From the NCBI GenBank assembly GCA_032622095.1, contig CP136069.1, positions 40,400,194 through 40,464,193 of the forward strand: 64,000 bases of DNA, given 5' to 3'. Every line of letters begins with the position of its first letter. The first letter of the stretch is position 1. This DNA comes from Siphonodentalium dalli. Taxonomy: Eukaryota; Mollusca; Scaphopoda; Gadilida; Siphonodentaliidae. A model generated the notes under the pieces. It was not told the DNA's origin. It worked only from the letters and a program-made list of their open reading frames with translations, and made no database searches. This document shows positions 25,601 through 40,600 of the stretch, piece after piece. A program made the translations under genes and the position numbers.

Positions 25601-28600
25601 AAATTTTATTTTTTTTGGAAAAAGAGCGATTTTTCAGCAAAAAATAACTGTTTCGGTTCCAAATGACCGGAAAATCCAAATTAACCAATACTTTTTTCAT
25701 ATCAGGTAGAGATATGGATGATGTAGTAATTTTAACAACAACACTGTTGGCAGATAAATTAGGGCTTAGTCGCGGAGCTCGCTTTACCAAAATCGTTCAT
25801 TTCTGAAAAAAAGTCACTAATGGGTATCGTTCATCGTCGATTTGACAATAGCCACCACCGATTCCGTTATTTTTCACTATCATTTTCGTGAACAATAAAT
25901 ATTTCTTCTTTGAAAAAAGTTTGTTTCAACTTGTTCTACCGTGGATAGGGGTATCTCGAAAACTAGAGCTCTTTTACGATTTGGCCGCTGCAGTATTATT
26001 GGACACTTATCCTATCCATTGACGTGTTTTGATACTAAAACCCCCAAATCCCTGTCCAGTAACTCTAATAAAGACATATCTCCAAACATATGGTACATCG
26101 ATAAAGTAAAACTGAATGCGGGCAGGAGTAAACCACGAGGCGGGCAAACATCGTGCCCGCATTGCACTCAGAGTGTAGCAGAAAACACACACAATTGAAA
26201 CATGAAAGCTTATTTTCACAATGCATCGAACAATACGTCACTTTATGGAGCTTTGTTCGTCGAACTGTTGGCATATGGTTGAAGCTGGGTTCACCAAGCA
26301 CCTTGAGAATCCGGAGTTGTGTCTGAAGAAAAACAAAACAATTAATAAAAAAAATTCCCTCAAAACAAACCTACATGTAGTCTTCACTCGTGACTGAAAC
26401 GCGGTTTAATCAAAATTTGCCCGCAGTGTATTATGACCAGCGTGGTATATCTATACTCTATATTTCAGTGTATGTCATGGACGTGGTATTTGGCGAACGA
26501 CATGCAGTTCTTCGTGGTCAGCCCTCTAATCATCCTTCCACTGTACTTGTAAGTAGTAGCATGATTAGCATGGCCAGGAACCTATACGTCCCTATAATGT
26601 AGTCTCTAAACCGTCGCTTCAGATGTTCTGATATCTGTTATCTGGAACTCCTGCAGTGGATCGATGAGCTAGCTATTTGTTGTTGGGGTTATTGGCTTAC
26701 GCGTGAAATGGATTATGTGCTTTTTACGAACTTCCATTAAAGTGATGTGAAACATTCCGGTAAGGTGATCAAATAGAACCGGAGAAAAATATTGTTTAAA
26801 GCAGGGGGGGGGGGGGGGGGGGGTCAGAATTTTTTTCCAGGCACGTATGATGGGGTGGGTGGGTGTCTCTTGGGTACAAAAAGCAGTTTTTTCCATATGC
26901 CAAATTTTTTTCTCCATTCCTGCTATTGAGTCTTATTTTGATGTGTTTTGAACAGAAACGGGTCATATATAGTTAATAGTAATGCTATACTACATATAGA
27001 GGTTATCAGAAGTTGGATCAGTTGCACAATGGCCAACAATAACCCAAATTCAACTTGATAGAACTAGAAACTGCGCTATTGGAAAAATAAAATTTAATCA
27101 GGATTCCATCTACTGATACAACAAAATAAGAATAACTATGCAGAACTCAGCTGAAAATAAGTAATAAAATGAAAGCACATTTGACCATATGTGACATGGA
27201 AATAAAGATATAATAAATAATGGAATAAAATAGACTTTTGACAACGTAAAACATAAAATCTTAACAAATAAATTGAAGGCCAGCCGGGCCAGCTTGAACA
27301 ATTTCACATTGTTTTCCATGTTAATGTGGATCAGCTTGTAATGTTAATCACAGTAACGAAGATTGTATCGTCACTGATATCGTGAGCAAAAAAAGAAGTA
27401 AAATTGGCCTATCCATCCATATTATTCCCAATTATTACGAAGCCTATTACTTCAGGCAGTGGCTACCAGCCTGCCATTACACGCTATAACATGTTTCCTC
27501 AGTTCTGGTTTCTGAGATGCCCCAAGAAGAGTAGCGCGGTTATATCATGGTTATGTTTGGTATTAGCATTATTCTTCAAACTGGGATGAACTGGGTTGAA
27601 CAGTTGTATTTCCACATGTTTTGATAAACAATTTGATTCCAGCAATACAGTAATGCCCTAATTAAACGACTCCATAACCACAGCAGAATAATGAGTAATT
27701 TTTCAGGATTTAGTCGGAAATATGGCTTGATGCATCTCATATGAACACCCATATGATGCCCAGCATCGAGGACATCTCCTTACTTGGAATGCAAAGCTCT
27801 AACCCTTTCTAGAGCTTTCCGATGAATGACAACAAGCCATATTTCCGACTAAATCCTGAAAAATTACCTATTATTCTGCTGTGCTTATGGAGTCGATTAA
27901 TTTGGGCATTACTGTATATCACATAGCAAATATCAAAATATCAAATAATAAATAATAAATTTGTTGTACCGGTACCATGTATTATGTAGAATACTCAAAT
28001 GTGATTATGTGACTAGATCATGTGACTATATATTATGAAAATGAATGTTAATAAAAACTTTGGCACTCTGTCTATATATCCCTTGAAATGTGATTATGTT
28101 GACACATTTCTTGATTAATGACACTTATATGATAAATTCAAATAGTATCGTTATCTCATTATGCACTGTTCTATTCAAATATCGCGCAATAAATTATGAT
28201 AATGCAGGATAATCAGCTATTTGGTTGCTCAATTGATAATTTTCTCAAATTTAGGGGGGTGGGTGTCCAAAACTGACCGGAAAAAACTTCCTGAAACGGA
28301 AAAAAAAAGGGTGGGTGTCCAAAATTGCCTGGAAAAAAAGGACGGAAACGGAAGAAATTGGGTGGGTGGGTCCCCCGAGGCCGGAATTTTTTTAAATGAT
28401 CATACGTGCCTGGAAATTTTTTCCGACCCCCCCCCCTGTTTAAAGTAGTTATTTTTACGCATATTAATCAAAATTTTCAGTACCCACACGTCATTCTTAT
28501 ATATTAATTAAAGGTAATGACTCTCGTTGGCGAAATAATTTGCGTTAGTTTATCGCCGATCGCAGTGTACCGAATCGAGATGTAAATATGTACACTTAAG

Positions 28601-31600
28601 TGTAGTTCAGACACTGATATCTATGGAGCGTTATGGTTTATTTCTTTGAAATTTTCGGTAATGCTTGTAGAATGCCATATTCCCACACTTGGCATAGCGC
28701 CTGAGTACTAATTTATCAGTTTCTCGCACCGAACAAGTCCATAATATGTCTTTAATTGGTTTGAGGTGTGCCCGCTTTTAAAGGCCCACTTAATTTTCGA
28801 ACCCCCAGATTACATTATATCAAATATATGCCATATTATATACCATTTGGAAGAGGAAGCTCCAAAACATTGTATTATCAACTTATCCGGTAAAAAAAAC
28901 TGTGGACATGTTGTTTTTGTTGAGTTGCCAACGCGTTTTGTCATCTAGATTGCAGTAAAAAGCAGTATTATTTTCAATGCAGAGGAAATAACTCTATATA
29001 TTAAAGATAGAGTTCTTCCCCCTTCCATTGAACAAGTTTGAATTCTGTTGCATTCTGGGAGCCAAAAAAAGGGGGGGGGGGTCATTCTACGATTTCAGCA
29101 GTTTTCTATTTCTCTGCATGTGGGCATCTTCTGAGACACAGATGTTTCAAAAAGTGATGAATTATAGTATTTTAATCATATTTTATGGCATAGATTGTTA
29201 TTAAAACCGTATATAGAGTCACTATAACAAAAATAATCGGCGACTCGAAAATTAAGTGGGCCTTTAAATCTGGTATATACAACGTCATCCGGATCCGGAT
29301 ATATACGTATCCGTGAACAAGAACATCTTCGGATCAAATCCGTGTCATCTGCAGGGTCCGCATCCGGAATCCGGGCCGTGTTCAAGCATTCGGCAAAACT
29401 CGACATTTTCCGTTACCGTATACATATAGCTGTGCATAAGAGGTCAAATGTCGATGATCAAGAATGGGGGTCAAGATCAAATTGCAAGGCACAATTCAGC
29501 CCCATCGCTAGGCGCTTGTTATGTCAGAACAGTATACGTGCCAGCACGTATAAAGAATATAAACAAATCTTGCATGGTATATAGGAATAATATTGTCCGC
29601 CCGTCCGCCCGACTGTGTTAGCAGCTTTGTCCGAGCTTGTGATCCTACTTTTTTCAATCAATGTTTTCTTAATTTGGCCAGCCATTTAGCACAATGGGAA
29701 CCTGTGTATATCTGCGATTTGAGGTCCGTCCGATTTGTTTTAGTGTGTTATCCTCATTTACGACTTTTTGTTCGCATCGCTCATGCATTAAACATTGCAT
29801 TTGTTCGAGCTTGTATTCCAATATTGTTCAATATTTTAAAAACTTGACAAGACAGTTCCCACTATGCTATGCACCTACGATTATCAGCCCGATCAGACTT
29901 TTTTTTAGTGAAGTTATCCACCATCCACTTTTCGCAACATGCATATAAACAGATACATAGCCCAATTGTGGTTATATCCTTAGTCTCTTTGGGACAGTAT
30001 CCTTTCAGTCTAGTTTATTCAAGACTATTGTCGGTCACATTTCACTCTGCATTATTCTGAGAAATTGAACTTTCCATATTACTTTGGAAATTAGCCGGAT
30101 CGAATCAAAATGAATTGTAACCGAAAAGTCTTAACTAAAAATGTAAGAGTGATTTTAATTTGTATACATGATGGTAGTGTTCAGACCAGCGTATACCGAG
30201 GGGACTAAACTCTGCCTTTAAGTTTGACAGTTTGGTTCAAGATATACCGTACTCGCGTACATTGTGCATATATAAGTATACTTACAACTTCCCGATCTTT
30301 ACAGTAAGCCTGTTCTTGGATGTATCGTCCTCTCGGCCTTCATGATCGCAACGACAATAACGGCGGGAGTTATATCGGCAAGCCGGGGAATAACTCCCAG
30401 TTTTATTCAACAGTAAGTCAGGTCTCTATAGGTTACAAACAACTAATTATTTTCCATAGGCGAGTGTTAACTATAAGTCCCGCCGGTCATGGGTTAAGCA
30501 TATCTTTCATTTCCACAACTACCCCATTTACTGCACAAAAATCAGCAGCATAAAAAATACCCAGACCACTTCCGTAATTTAGGAACCCCACCAGACTCTT
30601 CATGGCCACCTAAACAAAAATGATCGCCATAGTTACGTAGGCTATGATATGATTTTCTGTTCCCGCTTAGGGAAATTTCCCTCAATGATAATCAACCAAT
30701 CAGCAGCCAGAATTTGTTTTATGCTGACTGGAGTTTCCCCTACACAAATTCAAGAAGCGTAACTCTATATAATGTGTTGTTTGTAACCTTAATGGTGTTA
30801 CCAGCCAATACGCCAAGAATGATAACATATGATAGAAAAATGAAAGTGTCAATGCCAATGTAACTTATCTCGACCTACTGCTGAAATTATGACATTACCG
30901 CAACAATATTATGACTTAAGTATTTAAATAAGATGACTACCAAGGCCATCATTTTGGGCGGCCGACCGGAACCAAAATAGGACGTTATCGTCAAGTCATT
31001 GGCACAAACCAGCATATGGAATTTGGTGGTGCATGATCGAATGAGAAATACGGCATGTAGACTGTGCTAAATGAATCGCGAACCGACTCGCAGACTTCCG
31101 CACACTGGACGTCAATAGTTTACTTTGACTTTGTCAAGACAAGCTGACCATGCTCCGAGGTCCACAGGCCACCCCATTAAACCAAGCGCTTATTGTAAAT
31201 CACAATTAACATATCCAGGGAGGGGGCGGGAGGACAACGTCAAGAGATATATCGGAGAGGGGCAGTGATGCAGCTCTTGATCCACTAGATGCACAGCTAC
31301 CTTCTACACAGCACTTGCAGTCTAATATATATTTTGGGACTTCTGTCTGTTTGTGTGTTAGCTATGGCCGGGAAAACTGCCGGACGGATTTCGACCAAAC
31401 TTCCTATCTACGGATAAAATTTCACATGAAGTGTCGTCGCATTGATTTTGAGAAGCTCCGGGCACTCATTCTCCATTCCCACTGCCGCCGTCTTGGAATT
31501 GTGGGGGTTAATCGCGTGATAGTTAAAGAGCGTTCGTATCCGCAGTGTCGTTGATAAAGAGCGTGATGTGTCCAGACATGAGCGTGTTGTGTCTGTGTCC

Positions 31601-34600
31601 AGACAGGAGCGTGTTGTGTGATCCTTATGTCTGTGTTCGTACTTAAGGGTTCCTAGGAATGGGGGAGATTTTCATCGGGTCAGTTTTTCCGCCAGAGGTG
31701 ACCTTCACCTTGAAACGGGTACCCACAAATTATATATATGTATGTGTGTGTCCGTTATAGACTCGAAAACGGCCCTACCGATGGAGTCCAAACTTGCTAC
31801 CTAGGGCAACTTTTGTCCGGGAACTCTCATGGACCAGTCAAATTGTGACCCCGACCTGACCTTGACCTTCAAAATGATCAATTCAAGGTCAAAGCCCGGA
31901 CGAAGTCGGTAACCTGCTAGTAATATATACTGCATAATATTAGACAAATCGTATACGATTGAATTCGGTCCGTCAAAAAATGGAGCATGTTCTATTTTAT
32001 TCGCACGGACAGGAACAACGTTTACGAACTTTTAGCGTACACGTATAGGTGTGACCACACCGACGGAAAGCTATAGTTTTCATTCCAATCCGATGACGTA
32101 TACGACTGACATATCAATCATCGGATCCTTGACGTACGATGGTGTGACTGTAGCCTTTAACCCTTTCAGTACCATTTTTTCTTATATTGTTTAACAATTT
32201 TATAATTTGTAATGTATTAAGCCAATGCATTCTATGGTCGACTCGCATATATAAGAGAATGCATTGGCACAGGGCCCTTCTGTCGGGTAATGGGTTAAGA
32301 CAAGCTTTGCATTACAATCAACATATGCACATATATATATGCGTAAAGCACCGGTTCCATATCCCCGATTTCCCACCCCGAATGTTCCCGAATGACTCCC
32401 GAATCATAATTTTGCAAAAATCGTGGAGTAAGTTCGGGACGAGTCGGGACAGTGAATTTTTACCCCCGAACATGATCGGGGATATCGGTGCTATCGGGGT
32501 CGATTCGGGACAATTCTGGACTCGCTCCCGACAGTTTTGAAATGTTCAAAACTATCGGGAACCAAGCCGAATCGCTCTCGATTTGTAAATCATCGGGAGA
32601 AATTCGGGAGCAATTCGGCACCTATTCGGGAGTAGTCGGCAGTATTCGGCAATATTCGGATGGATATTCTGGAGTAGTCGGCAGTATTCTGTAGGTTATT
32701 CCCGAATTCGCCATATATGGCTGCTTTTATACTGAGATCGGTGTATCTGCAAAAATTGGCATCGATTCGGGACGTTCGGCAGCAATTGCATACCAATTCG
32801 GTATCTATTCGGCATCAATTCGGTACCAGTTCGGCATTGATTCGGGGTATTCGGCAACAATTCGGTGTAAGTCGGTAGTAATCTGGGCAATTTGGTAGCC
32901 ACTCGCACGAAAGTTCGGGATAATTCTTGATCATTCGGGAAGATATTCGGAAGCATTCTGGAATACTCGGCAATGTTCGGGACGATTAAATTATGTCATA
33001 ATTCGGCATCAGTTCGGCGGCTTTTTGGAATAAAACTCGTCCAGAATTCTCTCGAATGCTGCCGATTTGGTCTGGTCCCGAATTTGTGCCGAATATACTA
33101 CTTCGGGATAGAAATTCGGGAATTTGGAACCGGGGCTTAACTATAAAGAAACAGAACAATCTCTATAGAGTGAATTGGAATTATATCAGAATATTACAAA
33201 ATCGTTCAGGTTTATACACACTGAATTAAAAACGAATATTACTCATCGGAAAAAGAGGACATTTAATCTGACAGACTCGATTCTTTAATAAAGATGATGA
33301 TTTAAAGATGCATAATCCGATTAAGCGCCCCTCAATTACAATTTATTTGGTTTCGGGGGTAAAAAATATTTGATTCGAGTCGAGAAACCCACCTGTCAAA
33401 GCTGAGAGTTATTAGATTTTTGAAATCCATTATTTTTCATCATCGAGACGTATTAATGGATCAGTAAATAGCCAACGAGCCGATGGTCTCGGACCAAGGG
33501 TGGATAACTCTATAATCAAGAGGCTTTGTGTTGATAATAAGGCCAAATTTCGTCGAACAACATGTTGATAAATAACACGTTTGGGAAAATGTTATACTAT
33601 ATATAGTTGGCAGTCATTAGCATTATGTTTGGGCAATTAATCGATTATAATAACTGAAGCGGCATGTCTAAAATGTTGTTGTTGTTGGAATCTGATTATA
33701 TGTGGACCATCGAATCGGGTTGAGTACCTTTAATGACGATAAAGCAGTTCTATATGCGTTCGTATTTTAGAGGATTGGGGCGTGGGGATATGGGCATGAA
33801 TGATTATTACTCGAAGCCTTGGTGTCGCATGGGTCCTTATCTAGTCGGAATGATCGCCGGATATATGCTATACAGATACAATTGCAGATTTAAAATACAC
33901 AGGGTAAGTTGATTATGAATAGAAAACGGCCATTTGCATTTACATTTATGTAAGAGGCCATTGAGTTCCATTACATGAGTTTGCTGTTGTATATGATATT
34001 TTATCTTACACCGGTTTGATGTTATACTGTGTATTCTAACTGCACTTAAGCCAATATACCCCCTGAAACATCACATATTTGCGGGGGGTTATTCATCGAT
34101 AACCTGTCGTAATGTATAGTCCGGTTCACCGCTTCAATGTTAGATATTCCTACGCGCCAATATTGCCGTCAGCTAAATTCCTAATCTCCTCCCTCGTGGT
34201 GTCCATGCCCAATCCAGCTCCGCACACTATTCCGTTTCTCTCCGTGACGTCACCCTTACGCAGTACGTGTCGGTGACGTTACGGAGTAGATGTATAGAGT
34301 AACGGGTCTACTGACTTCCGTTACTAGCTCGTTGCTATATAAACAAACCAGCGGCATCGCCTTTGTCGAAATTTGACTGTCAGTATATTCGCCCTGCATA
34401 CATGTACTTTCAGAAAGCACTAAACACCACGATATATCCCATTAATATCATTGTTTCGATATCATATGACCAAATTTCTTGACATGAAACCGCGAAAAAT
34501 ACGGCTTGAAATACATCTCATTGAGTAAAAAATTGTCCATTGTTTCAAATTCAATTCAACTTCAAGTTCGCGGTAAAATAAAAACCGCAATTTGTAAGTG

Positions 34601-37600
34601 ATAACATTCTGAAAAAGACATCAACTACATGCAGAAACTAATTGTTGTGCATATTTATTTCTATTCGAGATGGCAATTTTTCATCTTTATCAGCATTTTT
34701 AACGATAAGAGCGATGTTAATTGGGGGGGACTATATTTTATCTAGCGCATTAAATTTAAAATAAAAAGTCGTTAATTGGCTGAGTGTTTTCTATGGCCGC
34801 ACATTTCGTTGATAATTACGAGGCATTTGTTTGTCTAAATAACGTTTTAAGTTCGAAGAGCATTAGAATGGGGATAACAGTGTGGTGTTTTGTGATTTCG
34901 GAAATGTACAGGGCGAATATACTGTGGCAAATACCCGTTAATGGGCTCCGGCTCCGTCGTCGCCCATTAACTAAATTTGCCACAGTATATTCGCCCTGTA
35001 CCTTTCCGAAATCACAAAACACCACACCGTTATCCCCTAATTAAATTTTAGCTATATCTTACATATGTGTATTATAATCCAAGAAATGACTATGCACAAC
35101 GTGACCTTTCACCTCACGACGTTGCTGTCTTGGCGACGTATCAACAAAAACTCTCGCCTCGAAATTGGGTCACATCTACTTTAGCATTTCGGATGGTTTA
35201 AATAACGAATAAATTAATGTATACAAGTGGAATAGAATAGTAATGTAGCTAAATATTCGATGAAACATGATTAAATGTCCCTAGATTTTAACTTTCACTG
35301 TTCTGTTCCCATTTTTTAGACGGCTTGCACCGCACAAAATTAGCAAAATTTACGATCATAACGATGTACCCTTTTCTCAGAATTGGCGTGGTTATTTTCA
35401 ATCTAGCGAATTCTGAACTATAACAGTTTGAAATAATTCGCTTTTTGTTTGAGAACATTGACATTTGATTGAAAGAAATTTCACAGTTCCGATTTCTGAA
35501 CATAGATTAATATTAAATCAGGATTTATATCTTGTTTATTGCTGACAAATCACCCAAGTGTTCCATAAATCCGCGACCTTGCGCATTCATGCGTAACGGG
35601 AATTTCTCTTCGAAATTACCAAATTATTCTTCGAAATTACCAAAATGTAGGTTGTTTTTGTCTCAAAACTGACTTAAATTTGGCTTAATTTAACAAAAAA
35701 TGGTAGTGTCGGTTGGCATAAGATAAATACAACAATAGCATAGTGTGTTTTGAGATGTGTTTTATCTCAACTCGTTAGAAGTATCGTACTCCTAACTCAT
35801 TGAGATAAAACACATCTCAAAACACACTATGCTATTATCGTATATATATTATGACAGTTAATTAATCTCAGGATCTCTAAATTTGTAGTAGATAAGAAGG
35901 TTCTCCTTGAACGATGCATATTTGTCTTGGTCAAATATATACAACTACTGCAACTGTTTTTTTATTTATTATATTTTCATCAACTTTTTACGTCAAAATA
36001 TAAATTATATGCCCACTCCCGGAAGACTGAACGTGTAATATAAATCCTACACTCAAGAAGTTATAACCTCCCCTCAACACTGCGTTATGACGTAAATTTT
36101 TGCGTCATTCGGTATCTTTGCGTGTTATTTTAACATAAATGTCTGGTGTTGTAGCTTTAAGAACATATTCGGTCTAACCGTGTGTTTAACCCTTTACCCA
36201 ACAGAACGGCCCTGTGCCAATGCATTCTCTTATATATGCGAGTCGACCATAGGTCGCCTCGCATATATAAGAGAATGCATTGGCTTAACACATTAAAAAT
36301 TATAAAATTGTTAAAGAATGTAAGAAAAAATGGTAAAAAGTGTTAAAATGCCAATGCATTCTCTTATATATGCGAGGCGACCTATGGTCGACTCGCATAT
36401 ATAAGATAATGCATTGGCACAGGGCATAACTGTAACTATCACAATGTGATCAAGGAGCCGGTTCCAATGATATCCATATTTGTATGGTTCTATTGAGACA
36501 GACCGAAGATATTTTAGGCTGTTGAAGCTTTATTTGGCCGGTTTTGGCCGGTTTGTTGGGTAAAGGGTTTATAGTAGTCTGGGTCGTAACAAACTGGTAT
36601 AGAAAATATAATAGACAACTTTCGCAAAATGAACGACGACAAATAATTATTACGAATGGGTACTACGTCACTAGAATTTGTGTTCTTTATATTCGTTGTC
36701 GTTTTCCATATTCGTTGTTAAGATTACAAGTTCGGATTTTCAACAAAACTCACAATACATGATATAGTAATAAGTTCGCAATCGTTTCTCAGCTCCTCTA
36801 GGAGTAGCAAGCACGATTGTCTCACAAACGGACTCGTTGTTCTCAATTCAGCGAAAATGTTTTGGACCGCGCGAAAACAAATTACGACAACAAAAAGTTA
36901 TTCGTAATAAGTATATGTCGTCGTTCTAAATACGAAAGGTGTCCAATAAACACATCCATCAGACTACTGTTCTTCATAAAAATAATCCTCCGCATCTCAC
37001 TCAGAACAGTTAACTATTGTCTATTTTATTCAAACAAAAGCTATTTGTAGTCTTGAAATCGAGTTTTATAAAAAAATTAATGTTGTTACTGCAATTTCCC
37101 GGAGGAGACACGACATCTTTAAATTCGCAGTACATTTGTATATGCATATGTCTTCTGTGTATAACTACTAGATTATCAACATCGTGTGCTGGTGTGTTGC
37201 TATATCAATGGGAATGGCGGTTGTCTATGGTTCCCTTGGTTACCTGCGTGGTTACTATGACGTTGGGGTGACAGAGACTGCAGTGTACAACGCTCTTAAC
37301 AGAACGACATGGGGTTTGTCTCTGAGCTGGATCATCTTCGCTTGTGTCACCGGAAATGGAGGTAATCGATGCCATATAGTTTCTAGATGGGGCCTTACAT
37401 GGTGTAAAGTCCCAGGTCATATCTGTGTTGTGCATTACATAGTGTTCATAATCATAGCCTGAAGAGCTTGTGGTGCTTGTGGTTCAAATCGACTGCTTAA
37501 AGGTTAGATCACAGAGGTTTGTCGTTAAGAAAGCGAGTAAAAATCCAAAAAAAAAAAATGAGCGTCACTTTAACAAATGTATCATCAATGTAAAGCATTA

Positions 37601-40600
37601 TGTTTATATAGCGATAGGTTTGCTAAAATTGTTATCTATTTATTTTATATTTTATTCTCGATCTTAAAGGGGTACCTTACAGTAAATCCGGCCAGTTATG
37701 GGAACTCCAACTCCCTTTATACACAGCAGAATACATGTATATGCAACAAATGAATGAATTTGAGTCATTCTTGTGCTCAATGAACGATGCAAACAACATG
37801 GTAATTATAAAGAAAATTAATTTATTACTCTAGCCATTTATGCTAATTCATTATAATTACCATGTTGTTTACATCGTTCATAGAGCACATGAGTGTATTT
37901 TGCACTAAGCCATGTCTCAAATTCATTTATTTGTTGCATATATTATGTTGAGTATAAAAGGAGATGATCCCATAAATGACCGTATTTAGTATACAGTACA
38001 CCGTTAAGGACGAGCCCTGTATGAAAACCTAGTTTCATAACGTTATAATAATAATTCGTCTTTTATACATGTATAAAACCTATATATTCCCATTCCACAT
38101 ACACCTGATCCAAGAGATATATTATATTCATGGGAATAAAAACTAACCTTGCAGTCTATCGCCATTCGCCACTGAGATGGAATTTGGGATTAAAAAGACA
38201 GACACACATTGGTTATATTTTAATATGGGAGGTAATCAGATTCACGATATACGACAGTATGTGATAGAAGTGTCATTTCAGACAGTATTTAACCCTTTAC
38301 CCAACAAAACGGCAAAAAATGCCCAAATAAAGCTTCAACAGCCTAAAATATCTTCGGTCTGTCTCAATAACACCATACAAATATGGATATCATTGGAACC
38401 GGTTCATTGACCACATTGTGATGGTTACAGTTATACCCTGTGCCAATGCATTCTCTTATATATGCGAGTCGACCATAGGTCGCCTCGCATATATAAGAGA
38501 ATGCATTGGCCTAAAAAAAATCTTTATTAACACTTTTTACCATTTTTTCTTACATTCTTTAACAGTTTTATAATTTTTTCTTTCATTTTTTAACAATTTT
38601 TATAATATTTTTCTACATTCTTTGACAATTTTATCATTTTTAATATGTGTTAAGCCAATGCATTCTCTTATATATGCGAGGCGACCTATGGTCGACTCGC
38701 ATATATGAGAATATGCGAGGCGACCTATGGTCGACTCGCATATATAAGAGAATCCATTGGCACAGGGTAAAAAAATCCCGACTTCCGTTCTGTTGGGTAA
38801 AGGGTTAATTATAGCTTGTGAAAAAGTTAATCTTTGTAGTTTGAGATCCGCGGCTCCTTACATTAATTCTAAAATGCTAAAACTTCAGACGTAAACTTTA
38901 TATGTCAGACAGTGGATTAGATTAAAACAATGCAATTCAAGAAATAACTAGTGTGCAATCATACCATAAAACGTATAAAAGTAATACAGGAATAGATAAT
39001 AAATAGCAACTAAAGAACACGAAGTTACCACGGATCCATATCGAAATACGTAAAGCAGCTTTTAAAATCAGATTTTGAGAGTCGAAACGTTTGAGTGAAT
39101 TTGACGATCTGTTTCGAAGCAACAGGCGATTTTTCTTTTGGAACAATAGGATCAAGTTACATAGATTGTTTCGGAGGAAATGTCTCAACGACAGAATATG
39201 TATCCACAACCTGCGCCACAGATTCTGGAACAGGAATAGTAATAATATCAGTCTCATCACATATATAGAGGATCTCACATGAGTTTCTATTTTATACGGA
39301 ATTTATCAACCGAGTTCACTAAATTCGATTTGAGCCGAGGTTTACCGAGGCTCAAATAGAATTTAGTGGACGAGGTTGATAAATTACGTATAAAATAGAA
39401 CGAGTTTGAGATACCTTTTATCACATGATCAAATAAACCCGAAGCAACGCGCAATATTCATCGAAAACAACAATCATAAACTACAGCGATCGCAAGTTAT
39501 TTGAAGAACGCCGTGACGTCATCGCACGCGCTGATATTAAACGTGTCTATTACCGATAATTATGAAACTGCTTTTATGGCCAAATTATGTGATAAAGTGA
39601 TATACTGACGAGTTTGGTTTGACTTTGTGTCTGAGTGCTGATATCAACACACTTTTTTGTAGACACAATTGCTGAGTATGTTACCTGTGGAATGTATGGT
39701 CGATGACCAACTATTTTCTTAGCATCTGTATATGAAAGATGCTTCTCAGCTTTACATCGTTGAATCTTGAATGCGTAATCCCAAATGGGACATGAACGAT
39801 CCATTACAGCATGTGAACCTTGACAGTTCGAAATTTTTTAGGATCCTTTTGATCATGACCAGAAACAGAACAGCGCGCACATGTGGTTTCTTTACTTCTA
39901 CAATGTTCCTGGCCATTTCCCTGGTATTTAAAACATCGTAATGGATTTGGTACACATGTACTTATATCTATCTTCATGTACCAAACCTTCGATATCGGTG
40001 GATGTTCACACAAATTGAAGGTCAGAAGATAACTATTCAGAGGAACTCTTAGTCCATCAACATTCTTTGTAAATCTACCTACGAACTTATGTAACACCCT
40101 GCGGTGCCAAATCCGTCAATATTTCTGATTCCGAAGAATCAGCTATATCGCGGGTCTGCTACTATTCAATGTCATGTGAGGAGTAACCAACACTGGTGTC
40201 TGTGCAATAATTGTTAACTGCAACATAGCATCAGACTGAACTTTCTTTGAACATTCAATCAAGAGACAGAGAGAGAGAGCCACTTATTGGCCCAGTCCTG
40301 ATTGGTTTAACGGATTTCAATTGTCCAGCAATGCTTTGTAGCGTTTTATCAGTGACAAAGATAGAAGGTCTTTTCACATTTGTGTCAAAGCCAAGAATCA
40401 AGTACTGAGAGAATATCACAGCATCATTGGAACTTGGTGAGTCATCATTCTTACAAGCAATACGTTTTGGTTTGAGTATATATACTGGGTATGTATCGGT
40501 ATACATGTCATTTTAGTTTACTATATATACTGGGTATGTACCGGTATATGTGTGATTAGTTTACTATATATACTGGGTATGTACCGGTATATGTGTGTTT

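Noticed and set aside
25941-26301. Overlapping short frames on both strands as an exon before 26469
   Set aside because: Exon 15252 joins 26469 in phase 0 and leaves no missing family segment there.
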